Under the pieces are notes generated by a model, which was not told the origin of the DNA, did not search any database, and saw only the letters and a program-made list of their open reading frames with translations. A stretch of 13,366 nucleotides of DNA from Collinsella sp. (GTDB lineage: Bacteria; Actinomycetota; Coriobacteriia; Coriobacteriales; Coriobacteriaceae), in NCBI GenBank assembly GCA_022728415.1, contig JAIJJM010000022.1, forward strand, positions 1 through 13,366, written 5' to 3'. The position numbers and the translations under genes were made by a program. Shown piece by piece: positions 1 through 6,451 of the stretch; position 1 is the stretch's first letter, and every line of letters starts with the position of its first letter.

Positions 1-200
1 CCGAGCGAGATGAGCAGCATCTTGCCGCCCGCGATCCAGATGTCCTTCATGTCGCTGCCCGGCGTCTCGACCAGCGTGGTGATGTCTGACATATAGTCGG
101 GCAGTTTCAGGTCGAAGTAGACCTGCCCGACGATGGTCACCAGGGCGATGAGCATCTGACCGATCTCCGCTTTGGAGAGGTATTTCATGATGCGAAACAT
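1..200 (-). CDS. ABC exporter subunit, N-terminus only (cut by window edge)
   Basis: The first 66 residues read MFRIMKYLSKAEIGQM and continue through a hydrophobic helix and a QVYFDLKLPDYMSDITTLVE segment. That segment is typical of the first transmembrane region of type-I ABC exporters of the fused permease-ATPase kind (MsbA/LmrA/YheI-like, usually about 580-600 residues). The rest, including the nucleotide-binding domain, lies outside the window. The start at 200 is supported by AAGGGG at 207-212, six bases upstream; an ATG at 188 is possible but has no good ribosome site. The gene lies downstream of, and in the same direction as, the MarR gene, an arrangement common for drug or bile efflux pumps under a local regulator, often with a second half-transporter behind. 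Substrate unknown. Family call is firm; the efflux role is inferred. Confidence 0.82.
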   Translation of the reverse strand, partial: MFRIMKYLSKAEIGQMLIALVTIVGQVYFDLKLPDYMSDITTLVETPGSDMKDIWIAGGKMLLISL

Positions 201-327
201 TGGTTTCCCCTTGTGTTGGTTGGGTTGGTTATTGGTTATTGGCGATTGGTTCTTAAGTTGGCTGGGTTATCGGTGATTATCGGTTCACGATGTCTTAATA
301 GTTTCCATTGTTTGATTACTTACACTG
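201..327 (-). other. C/A-rich, G-poor 5' leader of the ABC exporter mRNA
   Basis: Read on the minus strand, the roughly 127 bases between the likely transcription start and the ABC start codon are rich in CCAA words (CCAATAACCAATAACCAACC around 217-236). They hold almost no strong secondary structure before the AAGGGG ribosome site. Such unpaired leaders favour ribosome loading. No open reading frame of note and no terminator is visible here. The role is inferred from composition only. Confidence 0.4.
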
Positions 328-345
328 TGAGATATTATACGCACT
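318..345 (-). promoter_or_regulatory. Probable ABC exporter promoter with candidate MarR operator
   Basis: On the minus strand a perfect -10 hexamer TATAAT lies at 334-339. No convincing -35 hexamer is seen 16-18 bases upstream. The -10 runs directly into AATATCTCACA, followed two bases later by GTAA (320-337). The same string occurs upstream of the marR gene at 1038-1054. The inner part TCACAGTGTAA (320-330) is a near-perfect dyad. A repressor bound here would cover the -10 and the start site. Confidence 0.5.
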
Positions 346-380
346 TCTGTATGTTCGCTGTGAGCGTCCTCAATTACCTT

Positions 381-451
381 TACCTCCCTCTGACGAGGGA
401 GGTGTCACCGCGCAGCAGTGACGGAGGGAGAGACCCGCCAGCGGGAGGAAG
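381..451. repeat. Multi-hairpin palindromic element between marR and the ABC gene
   Basis: Three stem-loops lie in a row. CCTCCCTC (383-390) pairs with GAGGGAGG (395-402) over a 4-base loop. GTCAC (404-408) pairs with GTGAC (418-422). CCCG (434-437) pairs with CGGG (442-445). The first arm can also pair with GGAGGGAG further on. The element touches the marR stop codon at 452. It resembles the dispersed intergenic palindromic elements I recall in bifidobacterial genomes. It may end or weaken transcription from marR, or protect the mRNA 3' end. It lacks a U-tract on either side, so it is not a textbook terminator. Confidence 0.5.
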
Positions 452-982
452 CTAGTCTCGCTCAGCCTCCGCGCGCTTAGCTGCCATGTGTTCAGCCACG
501 CGCTTGTCCCGCTCCACGAATGCCTCACGCACTTGTTCAGCCGTCGGCCGAGGCCGCCCCGGATGGCAAATCGACATATATGTGGTGAACTCAGACACCA
601 GGTCAACGAATTCGCGCGTGCGCCGCTCCCCCATTTGCGAGAAAATCCAGCAAATTGCGGAACGCATTTCCTCTATCATCCGATGAGACTGCTCGCGCCC
701 GGAATCAGTGAGATTCACGCGAATAATGCGCCGATCCTTGGAATCAATGTCACGCGTGACCCAGCCTTTTTTCTCCAGAGACGACAGCACAGTGGAGATG
801 CGGCCGGAACTGGCCTGCAGCGCCGATGCCAATTGCGATGGCGTTTGCGTCCCCTTCATGGACAGCTCCCGGAGCACGAACTGCTCACCATGGGCTCCAC
901 GAGTGAATTCCCTCTGCATTGTCGAACGATTGCCCCACACGCTGGCATACAGTTCACTAACTGCTTCCTGCTCAAATCCCAT
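452..982 (-). CDS. MarR-family winged-helix transcriptional regulator
   Basis: With the start at 982 the protein is 176 residues, a normal MarR length. The DNA-binding core is clear: an HGEQFVLRELSMKG helix, TPSQLASALQ as the first HTH helix, SSGRISTVLSSLEKKGWV (about residues 58-75) as the recognition helix, and the wing RDIDSKDRRIIRVNLTDSG with the hallmark D-x-R-R and LTxxG pattern. The C-terminal tail is long and charged (KRVAEHMAAKRAEAERD). The frame is open to an ATG at 1063, but no ribosome site precedes it and the candidate operator would then lie inside the gene. At 982, GGATGG sits seven bases upstream; an ATG at 1003 is a further option. The gene most likely represses itself and the ABC exporter downstream. 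The ligand is unknown. Confidence 0.85.
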   Translation of the reverse strand: MGFEQEAVSELYASVWGNRSTMQREFTRGAHGEQFVLRELSMKGTQTPSQLASALQASSGRISTVLSSLEKKGWVTRDIDSKDRRIIRVNLTDSGREQSHRMIEEMRSAICWIFSQMGERRTREFVDLVSEFTTYMSICHPGRPRPTAEQVREAFVERDKRVAEHMAAKRAEAERD

Positions 983-1035
983 AAGAGCACCATCCATTCC
1001 CATTCGCCACACGGCAGAGCGCCGCAAACACCCCA

Positions 1036-1056
1036 AGAATATCTCACACCGTAAAC
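1036..1056 (-). promoter_or_regulatory. Candidate autoregulatory operator/promoter of the MarR gene
   Basis: The plus strand carries AATATCTCACA at 1038-1048 and GTAA at 1051-1054, the same pattern found at the ABC promoter (minus strand, 337-320). A weak -10 (TATTCT on the minus strand, 1036-1041) overlaps it, which would place the start site near 1029 and the translation start further downstream. No good -35 is seen. Confidence 0.45.
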
Positions 1057-1171
1057 AATTCATTACTAGAAACTATTTTTGGAACGCATAATGCACACAC
1101 TCCACGCTCTTTGATATTCTGAAAGCCGCATAGATATTCACTTCGGGGCGTCGTCTAAGAATATTTGCTGG

Positions 1172-1267
1172 GCCAACGGTAGCGACGTTGGCATTGTGCT
1201 CCATGAGGTATCTGGTCGAAAAGGCGGACGAAGACAGACCAGTTGGGCGGAGCGCGCCCATACCTCA
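1172..1267. other. Densely folded region: hairpin plus three-way junction (possible structured RNA)
   Basis: GCCAACG (1172-1178) pairs perfectly with CGTTGGC (1186-1192) over a 7-base loop. Eleven bases later an 8-bp outer stem TGAGGTAT (1204-1211) / ATACCTCA (1260-1267) encloses two adjacent hairpins: CTGGTC (1212-1217) / GACCAG (1237-1242), and GGGCG (1245-1249) / CGCCC (1255-1259). The helices abut with almost no unpaired bases at the junction. The acting strand is not known. The spacer between marR and the dinD-like gene has no convincing coding region. It may be a small RNA, a leader element of the gene at 1344, or a DNA structure used in recombination. Confidence 0.4.
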
Positions 1268-1290
1268 AAACCATTGCAATTATTGGCTTT

Positions 1291-1320
1291 GACCATTTTC
1301 GTGGAGTCACGAAAATGGTC
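1291..1320. promoter_or_regulatory. Perfect 13-bp inverted repeat upstream of the dinD-like gene
   Basis: GACCATTTTCGTG (1291-1303) and CACGAAAATGGTC (1308-1320) are exact reverse complements around GAGT. The repeat lies 11 bases before the AAGGA ribosome site of the gene at 1344. A TTGACC at 1289-1294 could be a -35 box overlapping the left arm, but no good -10 follows. It could be an operator or an mRNA hairpin in the leader. It is not the actinobacterial LexA box, so SOS control is not supported. Confidence 0.55.
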
Positions 1321-1343
1321 ATGAAAAACATAAGGACACACTC

Positions 1344-1907
1344 ATGAACCGCGACGAAATCACACGCAAAACCAGCGAACTCAGCACTATCGCACACACC
1401 ACCGAGGACTCCAAAGTTGAGTATTGGTATGCACGCGAGCTAATGACCTATATGGGGTACGACAGATGGGAAAACTTCAGCAAAGCTATTACACGAGCCA
1501 AGCAAGCTTGCGACAATTCCGGCGTATCCGTTGAATCCCATTTCCGTGACACTACGCGAGACGTGACTCTCGGCAGCGGTGCCACCCGCTCCATCGCGGA
1601 CGTCAAGCTCACCCGATACGCCTGCTATCTCATTGCTCAAAACGGTGATCCAAAGAAAGAAGAAGTGGCACTTCTCCAGAGCTATTTTGCCGTTCAGACT
1701 CGCAAAACGGAAATCATTGAGCAACGCATGGGAGAAATCAGCCGGCTCGCCGGCCGAGAGGCCCTTGCCACTGCAGAGAAGAAACTCTATCCGTATACCC
1801 AAATCACACACAACAAAACCGCACAAGAGCACATGTACACGCCCAACCACGCCGCAGAACGCCGGCAAGGATGTGATACAGGCCACAGAAAGCGTTGTAC
1901 CGCCTAG
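1344..1907 (+). CDS. dinD: DinD-family (BRO-N-like) protein, C-terminally truncated
   Basis: Residues 1-150 match the DNA-damage-inducible protein D family: EYWYARELMTYMGYDRWENF, the KAITRAKQACDNSG helix, ESHFRD, and the signature LTRYACYLIAQNGDPKKEEVA followed by SYFAVQTRKTE. The match ends after GREALATAEKKL near base 1790. Full DinD proteins run to about 270-280 residues with a YERGVDxxGFxxIRSKGD-type second half. Here that half is replaced by about 40 unrelated, low-complexity residues, giving 187 in total. I could not find the missing half in another frame nearby, so a deletion or replacement is more likely than a frameshift. AAGGA at 1332-1336 with a 7-base spacer supports the start. 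DinD in E. coli is SOS-induced and linked to RecA; the role of this fragment is unknown. Confidence 0.75.
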   Translation: MNRDEITRKTSELSTIAHTTEDSKVEYWYARELMTYMGYDRWENFSKAITRAKQACDNSGVSVESHFRDTTRDVTLGSGATRSIADVKLTRYACYLIAQNGDPKKEEVALLQSYFAVQTRKTEIIEQRMGEISRLAGREALATAEKKLYPYTQITHNKTAQEHMYTPNHAAERRQGCDTGHRKRCTA

Positions 1908-1982
1908 GCAATGCAACAATTGTCCGCTATGCTCTGAAGGCAGATGGCGGCACGGATGCCATCCCAAAGAGGGGGTATGACC

Positions 1983-2126
1983 ATGATTCGGGGTATGAAC
2001 CTATGCAGCATCGCCGGCTGCACGCACGAAGCAGAAGAAGCGGGCATGTGCAACATGCATTTCACATCGGCGCTGGTTCACGGAGCGCTGCACTACACTG
2101 CGGACGGACGTCCGTCGCACTGCTGA
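1983..2126 (+). CDS. Small Cys/His zinc-binding peptide (47 aa), mobile-element type
   Basis: The peptide begins MIRGMNLCSIAGCTHEAEEA and continues GMCNMHFTSAL to a C-terminal SHC. The spacing C-x4-C-x9-C-x2-H resembles the short zinc knuckle (CxxxxC...GLCxxHY) seen in many small phage and actinobacterial proteins. The purine-rich GAGGGGG just upstream fits the ATG at 1983 with a spacer of about seven; an ATG at 1977 lies too close to it. It follows the truncated dinD gene in the same direction, after about 75 bases. Codon use is less biased than in the glycosidases. No function can be assigned, and the gene may be a relic. Confidence 0.4.
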   Translation: MIRGMNLCSIAGCTHEAEEAGMCNMHFTSALVHGALHYTADGRPSHC

Positions 2127-2207
2127 GCGCAACAACAAAGCAAAACAACCAGTAACGCTCAACGGCTTCCACATGTTCATGCTCTAATTGCATGTACTTG
2201 CAGACAC

Positions 2208-2264
2208 AATGGCCGGTCTGAGCCAGCTGCCCTCGCATGGAGCAGCTGGCTCAGACCGGCCATT
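2208..2264. terminator. Perfect 23-bp-stem hairpin, probable bidirectional terminator
   Basis: The left arm 2208-2230 (AATGGCCGGTCTGAG...) and right arm 2242-2264 (...CTCAGACCGGCCATT) are exact reverse complements over an 11-base loop. The hairpin lies between the convergent plus-strand small genes and the minus-strand GH43 gene. The plus-strand 3' side runs ATTGTTGCTTTG, moderately U-rich, which fits termination of the plus-strand transcripts. The stem is longer than most terminators, so a MITE-like palindrome is an alternative. Confidence 0.6.
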
Positions 2265-2335
2265 ATTGTTGCTTTGTACTGTTTGCACTGTATTGCGCCT
2301 GCATTGCGCAAGCTCGGGCGCACTCGGGTGCACTC

Positions 2336-2391
2336 GCTGAGTGGCGTGAATCGCAGATTGCTCAATAGCAACGCAATCCACGCCACTCAGC
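2336..2391 (-). terminator. Probable terminator-like stem downstream of the GH43 gene
   Basis: GCTGAGTGGCGTG (2336-2348) and CACGCCACTCAGC (2379-2391) pair over 13 bp. Inside the loop GATTGC (2356-2361) can pair with GCAATC (2373-2378), or TTGCT with AGCAA. The stem begins 11 bases after the GH43 stop codon. There is no U-run, so it may act mainly as an mRNA 3'-end stabiliser. Confidence 0.55.
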
Positions 2392-2402
2392 AGTTGCCAT
2401 GG

Positions 2403-5400
2403 TTATGCGCGGCGTTTGCGGATGACGAGCAAGGCACCAGCCGCAGCTGTCAGCACCACAACCACGACCGCAATGGCAGCCACGGCAACACCCGTATTCG
2501 AAAGGGGCGCAGCGCCATTAGCAGCCGGCTTATTCGTGGCAGTGTTACCGGGCTTAGCAGTGTTGCCAGGATTGTTGGTATCGCCGGGCTTCTGCTCTCC
2601 AGGGCCGGGAGTGACCTCCGTGGCCGTGACCGTGACTTCGAACGTCGCGTTCACGCCACGATAAGAGACGGTGATGGTCTTCGTGCCTGCGGTGGCAGAA
2701 TCAAAGCCAGTGAACTTCAGATCACCATCAGTTGGATCAATCAGCTTGCGCAGCGTTTCGGTATCGCCGACTTTGTAAATGGCGGATACCTTCACATCGG
2801 CAGCGTTGAACTTATCGCCTACCTGATAGGAATCCTTGGTCACTTCCACAGCAAGCTCGGCCAACTGAGGCAGTTCGCCGAATGTCACTGTGTAGGTTTC
2901 CGCCGTGCCATCCTCAGCAGTTACAGTCACCGTGGCCACGCCGCTGTTCTCGGTCGAAGCCTGCTCCACCTGCACCGTAGCCTTCGCGTCAGCAGCAGTC
3001 GCCTCCACCGTCGGGTAAGAAGCAGCGTCTCCGGCCAGCGCACCGGCATATTCGGTGATATCCGCGGAGAATCCGTCAACCGTCTTGCCATCCACAGTCA
3101 GATCAGCAAGATTGGCGTTACTAGACGGCTGCGGCTTTGGCGTTGCTTCACCTTCGGCGATGCGTACTTCAGCGATCTTGGCATAGTCATTGCCATCGGC
3201 GTAGGTGAAGTTGAGGCGAATGCCCTTGGTGGCGGGCAGAGCGCTCACATCGGCTTCCGTCACGGCTCCAGCAGCACCATTCACAGTGACTGCCGGCAGC
3301 GTGGCATCAGTCCACGTGGCGTTGTCTTCAGCTAGGTACGATACAGTGAAGCTCTTCGGAGCGGCCTCGCCCTTGGCCTTATCCACCGCAACGCTGAGCT
3401 TGCCCAGCTGATATGCCTTATCGAAGGTGTAGCTGAGCCACGGCGAGGTGTCGCCGGTGCCCCAGTTCGACCAGTTGGTGCTCAGATTGTTGTCGCAAGT
3501 CAGGTCGGCCGTAGAAGCGAAGGCCCAGCTGCTGGCCGGCTCATACTTCGAGGCTGCGGCGGACGAGCAGAACAACCGGGCAAGGTTGCTTTCCACAGTC
3601 ACGGTGAGCGTGGCAGTTACTGAAGAATCAGTGACAAGGCGTACCGTCACGGTTTGCTCGCCCAATTTGGTGGTGTCGAAGCCTTCCAACGTGTATTCAT
3701 CTGGCTCCAGTACACGCGTCTTGCCATTGGTGAGCGTAGCGGTAACCGTCACGTCCTTATGCGCGAGCGTCTGCCTCTTGGCGATAGTGGCTTCAGGGCC
3801 CTTGGCCGCGATGGACTCCACAGCAGCAGTCTGCGAACCGAACGCAGTGCCGTTGAAGGCCACGGTGAATGCGCCGGCATTGCTGTTCGACGTGGCGAAA
3901 GCACCGGCATCGAGCCCGGTTACGTCCGCACCGGTCAGCGTTACCGTAGCGACATCCTGCCATTCATCGTTCGCGGAAGCACGCCAGTAGCCTTTCAGAG
4001 TATCGGTTGAGGTGCGCTCCAGCTTGAGCTGCACTTGGTCGCCGAAGCCGGTACCAACATGCGATGTTTCCTTATCGATGTAGCCATCGGCATTGGAATC
4101 GTACTGCATGTAAACGCCGCTTGGGCTGGCAAGTAACGTGGCATATCCCTTGCCGCCGTTAGCGCCAGTAAGACCGTTACGGACCACCAGACCGGCGCGC
4201 GGATCGCCATTACCGCCCAAGTCGAGCGGCTTGACCGTGGTTTCCAGCGTTTCGTTCACGTCCAGGGCATCAGGCTGGTACACCGCACTGCCCTCGTTGC
4301 GATCCGTCCAGACGCCACGATTGGCGTTGTCCGTAATCGTGAAGTCATAAGCACCGCCGGACGCAGAAACCTGGCACGCGCTGCCGCCCTTCCAATGAGC
4401 TTCCTTCCAACTTCCGGAAATCGGGTTGGAGCAGGAAACATCGATGGTTCTACGGAATGTACGGCCCGGATTGAAGTTACTGCTCTCGGCAAGAGTGCCC
4501 GTAATGGTGTAGGTTCCCGGCACATTGAATGCGTAGGTGTTACCAGCAGCCTTGGTCGACTTGCTGACTGCCGTACCGCCTTCCACATTCCATGTCACCT
4601 TGGTAGCAATGGTATCGTCGCCTTCCTTGACGTTGACGGTGTCCGGCAGAGTAACGGTTCCGCCCGTGTTCACGGTCTTCGGGAGATCATCGCCGGTTTC
4701 CACAGTCCAGTTGACCAGCTTGCCCTTGGCGCTACCATGGTTGCCCCAATAGCTCAGATCCCAACCGTCGGGCTCGCCTTCTTGAGCAGGATTGTGCATT
4801 TCGATGGTGCCGTTCTCACCGATGGTCAGCGGCAGCCAAACATAGGTGGAATCGGCTTTACCGGAATCCCAACGGTCACCAAGGTAGATGAAGTGACCTT
4901 TCTCCTGGTCTACTGCGAGCACACTAGCCGACTGCGAACCGAATGTGGTGCCGCGGGTATCGCCCACGGACAACAGACCATCCGCGCCTTCCGGCATGTT
5001 GTTGTACCACGTGTTCTCGTTGACATCGTCCTTTTCCACGCCACGGGTCCAGCTTCCCAGCATGGAGTCGGCGGTGTAGTAGGTCTGCTTGTTCGGGGCC
5101 CAGCCGGTTGCACCAGATGCGATGATGTTGTAACGCCCGTCATATTGGAATACGGCAGGAGCTTCCAGCGAACCATTTTGTTTGACGATTTGGAAATCTT
5201 CGCCACGCACCGGGGCATCCGTAGTAGCGTCTGCAAGAATGTATGGGTACTGCCCGTCAGCAGAGTACTGCTTTTGTCCCTCGGACTGGTCCACATTCGT
5301 GGTCTTGACTACATTGGTGTAATCATCGTTGAGCTTGGCGATGTACAGCGTGGCATTGGCTTCGGAAGAATACAGTACATAGGCACTGTCGTCCTTCGGG

Positions 5401-6239
5401 TCCACGAACACAGTCATATCGCGGCTGTCACCGTTCTCACCCCAGCTGGGGTTACCTGCGGCTTCTTTCCAATTGTTCTGGTTAGGCAAACGATAGGCAC
5501 CCACCATAGTGAACGGGCCCGCCGGATTGTCGGAAACAGCCACGCCCGCAAGTGCACGTGCATAGTTGGAACCGCCCGGCGTGGTGCTTCCATCGGAATG
5601 CCACCACAGCACGTATTGCTTGTTCTTCTTGTTGTAGATGATCTTCGGACGCTCGAAAATGCCCTGTACGGAATCAACCGCGCCATCACCATCCTGATCG
5701 GGGTTGGTGTTGAGGTACGGGAAGATTGCGTCGGCCTTGGCAGCGTCCACACTGCCGTCGGACTTGGTCAGGTTGTAGGCCTTGTCGAAGTAGGCGTAAT
5801 CGGCATTGCTCTTATCCGTCAACTGAGATTTGCTGGTCACCGCACGCAGCGCCACACCAAGATCGGTCCAGTTGTATAGATCTGTCGACATATAAGCATG
5901 AACACCGGGGCTGTTGTCGTAACCGTTAGAACGGTCTTCGCCATACCAGTAGTAGGCGTCGCCAACCTTGACCACTTGGCCACCGTGCGCTTGGATGTGT
6001 GTGCCGCCATTATCATTGGCGTTCTTGGCATACCAATATGGCTGGAAGTAATCGCTAGCGTTCTTGCCCGGATCGGCTGTGGGCTGGAACTTGGTGTATG
6101 TCGGCACTTGGCCGATGGTAGGCAGGTAATCCACACCTGCCGCACTGGCACTTGCAGCGGCCAGCCCGCATGACAATAGCGTTGCCGCGGCGGTAATTGC
6201 CGCGATAAGAGCGCCCTTGCCCTTATTGTTTATCTTCAT
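2403..6239 (-). CDS. Cell-surface GH43 subfamily 24 exo-beta-1,3-galactanase
   Basis: The protein has 1278 residues. The start at 6239 (MKINNKGKGA) gives a clean signal peptide (about 1-34, ASASAA|G) with AAGGAA eight bases upstream; a TTG at 6281 adds 14 residues and is less likely. The catalytic five-blade domain spans about 80-500: HIQAHGGQVVKVGDAYYWYGED (80-101; HGGQ replaces the usual GH43 N-terminal Asp base motif), SRDMTVFVD, SLEAPAVF (Glu359, likely acid), TFGSQSA (Gln436, candidate for the Gln used in this subfamily) and YLGDRWDS...WLPL. After it come a Big_4 Ig-like module (505-600), a concanavalin-like beta-sandwich (605-800), an Ig-like module (805-885), an F5/8-type C module (886-1028), a cadherin-like module (1040-1120), a Big_3 module (1125-1207), a Pro/Asn spacer, LSNTG, one TM helix and RKRR. 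It would release galactose from the beta-1,3 backbone of type II arabinogalactan, next to its GH30 partner. Confidence 0.88.
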   Translation of the reverse strand: MKINNKGKGALIAAITAAATLLSCGLAAASASAAGVDYLPTIGQVPTYTKFQPTADPGKNASDYFQPYWYAKNANDNGGTHIQAHGGQVVKVGDAYYWYGEDRSNGYDNSPGVHAYMSTDLYNWTDLGVALRAVTSKSQLTDKSNADYAYFDKAYNLTKSDGSVDAAKADAIFPYLNTNPDQDGDGAVDSVQGIFERPKIIYNKKNKQYVLWWHSDGSTTPGGSNYARALAGVAVSDNPAGPFTMVGAYRLPNQNNWKEAAGNPSWGENGDSRDMTVFVDPKDDSAYVLYSSEANATLYIAKLNDDYTNVVKTTNVDQSEGQKQYSADGQYPYILADATTDAPVRGEDFQIVKQNGSLEAPAVFQYDGRYNIIASGATGWAPNKQTYYTADSMLGSWTRGVEKDDVNENTWYNNMPEGADGLLSVGDTRGTTFGSQSASVLAVDQEKGHFIYLGDRWDSGKADSTYVWLPLTIGENGTIEMHNPAQEGEPDGWDLSYWGNHGSAKGKLVNWTVETGDDLPKTVNTGGTVTLPDTVNVKEGDDTIATKVTWNVEGGTAVSKSTKAAGNTYAFNVPGTYTITGTLAESSNFNPGRTFRRTIDVSCSNPISGSWKEAHWKGGSACQVSASGGAYDFTITDNANRGVWTDRNEGSAVYQPDALDVNETLETTVKPLDLGGNGDPRAGLVVRNGLTGANGGKGYATLLASPSGVYMQYDSNADGYIDKETSHVGTGFGDQVQLKLERTSTDTLKGYWRASANDEWQDVATVTLTGADVTGLDAGAFATSNSNAGAFTVAFNGTAFGSQTAAVESIAAKGPEATIAKRQTLAHKDVTVTATLTNGKTRVLEPDEYTLEGFDTTKLGEQTVTVRLVTDSSVTATLTVTVESNLARLFCSSAAASKYEPASSWAFASTADLTCDNNLSTNWSNWGTGDTSPWLSYTFDKAYQLGKLSVAVDKAKGEAAPKSFTVSYLAEDNATWTDATLPAVTVNGAAGAVTEADVSALPATKGIRLNFTYADGNDYAKIAEVRIAEGEATPKPQPSSNANLADLTVDGKTVDGFSADITEYAGALAGDAASYPTVEATAADAKATVQVEQASTENSGVATVTVTAEDGTAETYTVTFGELPQLAELAVEVTKDSYQVGDKFNAADVKVSAIYKVGDTETLRKLIDPTDGDLKFTGFDSATAGTKTITVSYRGVNATFEVTVTATEVTPGPGEQKPGDTNNPGNTAKPGNTATNKPAANGAAPLSNTGVAVAAIAVVVVVLTAAAGALLVIRKRRA

Positions 6240-6313
6240 TGATTTGGTTCCTTGATTGATGATAACGGTTTTTTTGAACAAACAGTTATGTCGCTATCCG
6301 CGAAGCCAGAAAA

Positions 6314-6380
6314 GGTTCGACAAATCAATATACCGATACTGAAAACTCGGTATTCAACTTGTCGGACCAATTATGGTCAA
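6314..6380 (-). promoter_or_regulatory. Candidate GH43 promoter with nested inverted repeats
   Basis: On the minus strand TTGACC (6375-6380), a 17-base spacer and TTGAAT (6352-6357) form a weak promoter. Overlapping it are two nearly concentric dyads: ATACCGA (6330-6336) / TCGGTAT (6347-6353), and GGTTCGACAA (6314-6323) / TTGTCGGACC (6359-6368, one mismatch). Their position over the -10 and start site fits an operator; as RNA they would form one long interrupted stem. The GH43 gene may therefore be transcribed on its own as well as by readthrough from GH30. Confidence 0.4.
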
Positions 6381-6388
6381 AGAGCGGA

Positions 6389-6427
6389 GGAACCGGCCGG
6401 CAATAGTCAATATTGCCGGCTTGTTCC
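6389..6427 (-). terminator. Terminator-like hairpin between GH30 and GH43
   Basis: GCCGGCAATA (6396-6405) pairs perfectly with TATTGCCGGC (6411-6420) over a 5-base loop. An outer GGAAC (6389-6393) / GTTCC (6423-6427) extends it after a 2x2 internal loop. It begins 25 bases beyond the GH30 stop. The minus-strand 3' side (CTCCGCTCTTTG) is only weakly U-rich, so partial readthrough into GH43 is plausible. Confidence 0.6.
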
Positions 6428-6451
6428 TTCACCCATTACTGCGCGAGGGTG

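Noticed and set aside
1073..1261. 62-codon minus-strand frame in the marR-dinD spacer
   Set aside because: No ribosome site and no recognisable pattern; it overlaps the folded region and looks like a chance frame.
1204..1267. The three-way junction as a tRNA gene
   Set aside because: At 64 bases it lacks an anticodon arm, a T-loop consensus and a D-arm.
4395..5879. 494-codon plus-strand open frame opposite the GH43 gene
   Set aside because: Same reason: antisense shadow, no recognisable protein pattern and no ribosome site.
6168..6239. LLSC as a lipoprotein lipobox in the GH43 signal peptide
   Set aside because: The hydrophobic stretch continues past the Cys to a standard ASASAA cleavage site, and the protein already has a C-terminal anchor.
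6240..6281. TTG start giving a 14-residue longer GH43 protein
   Set aside because: The ATG at 6239 has a ribosome site and begins a normal signal peptide; the extension adds nothing useful.
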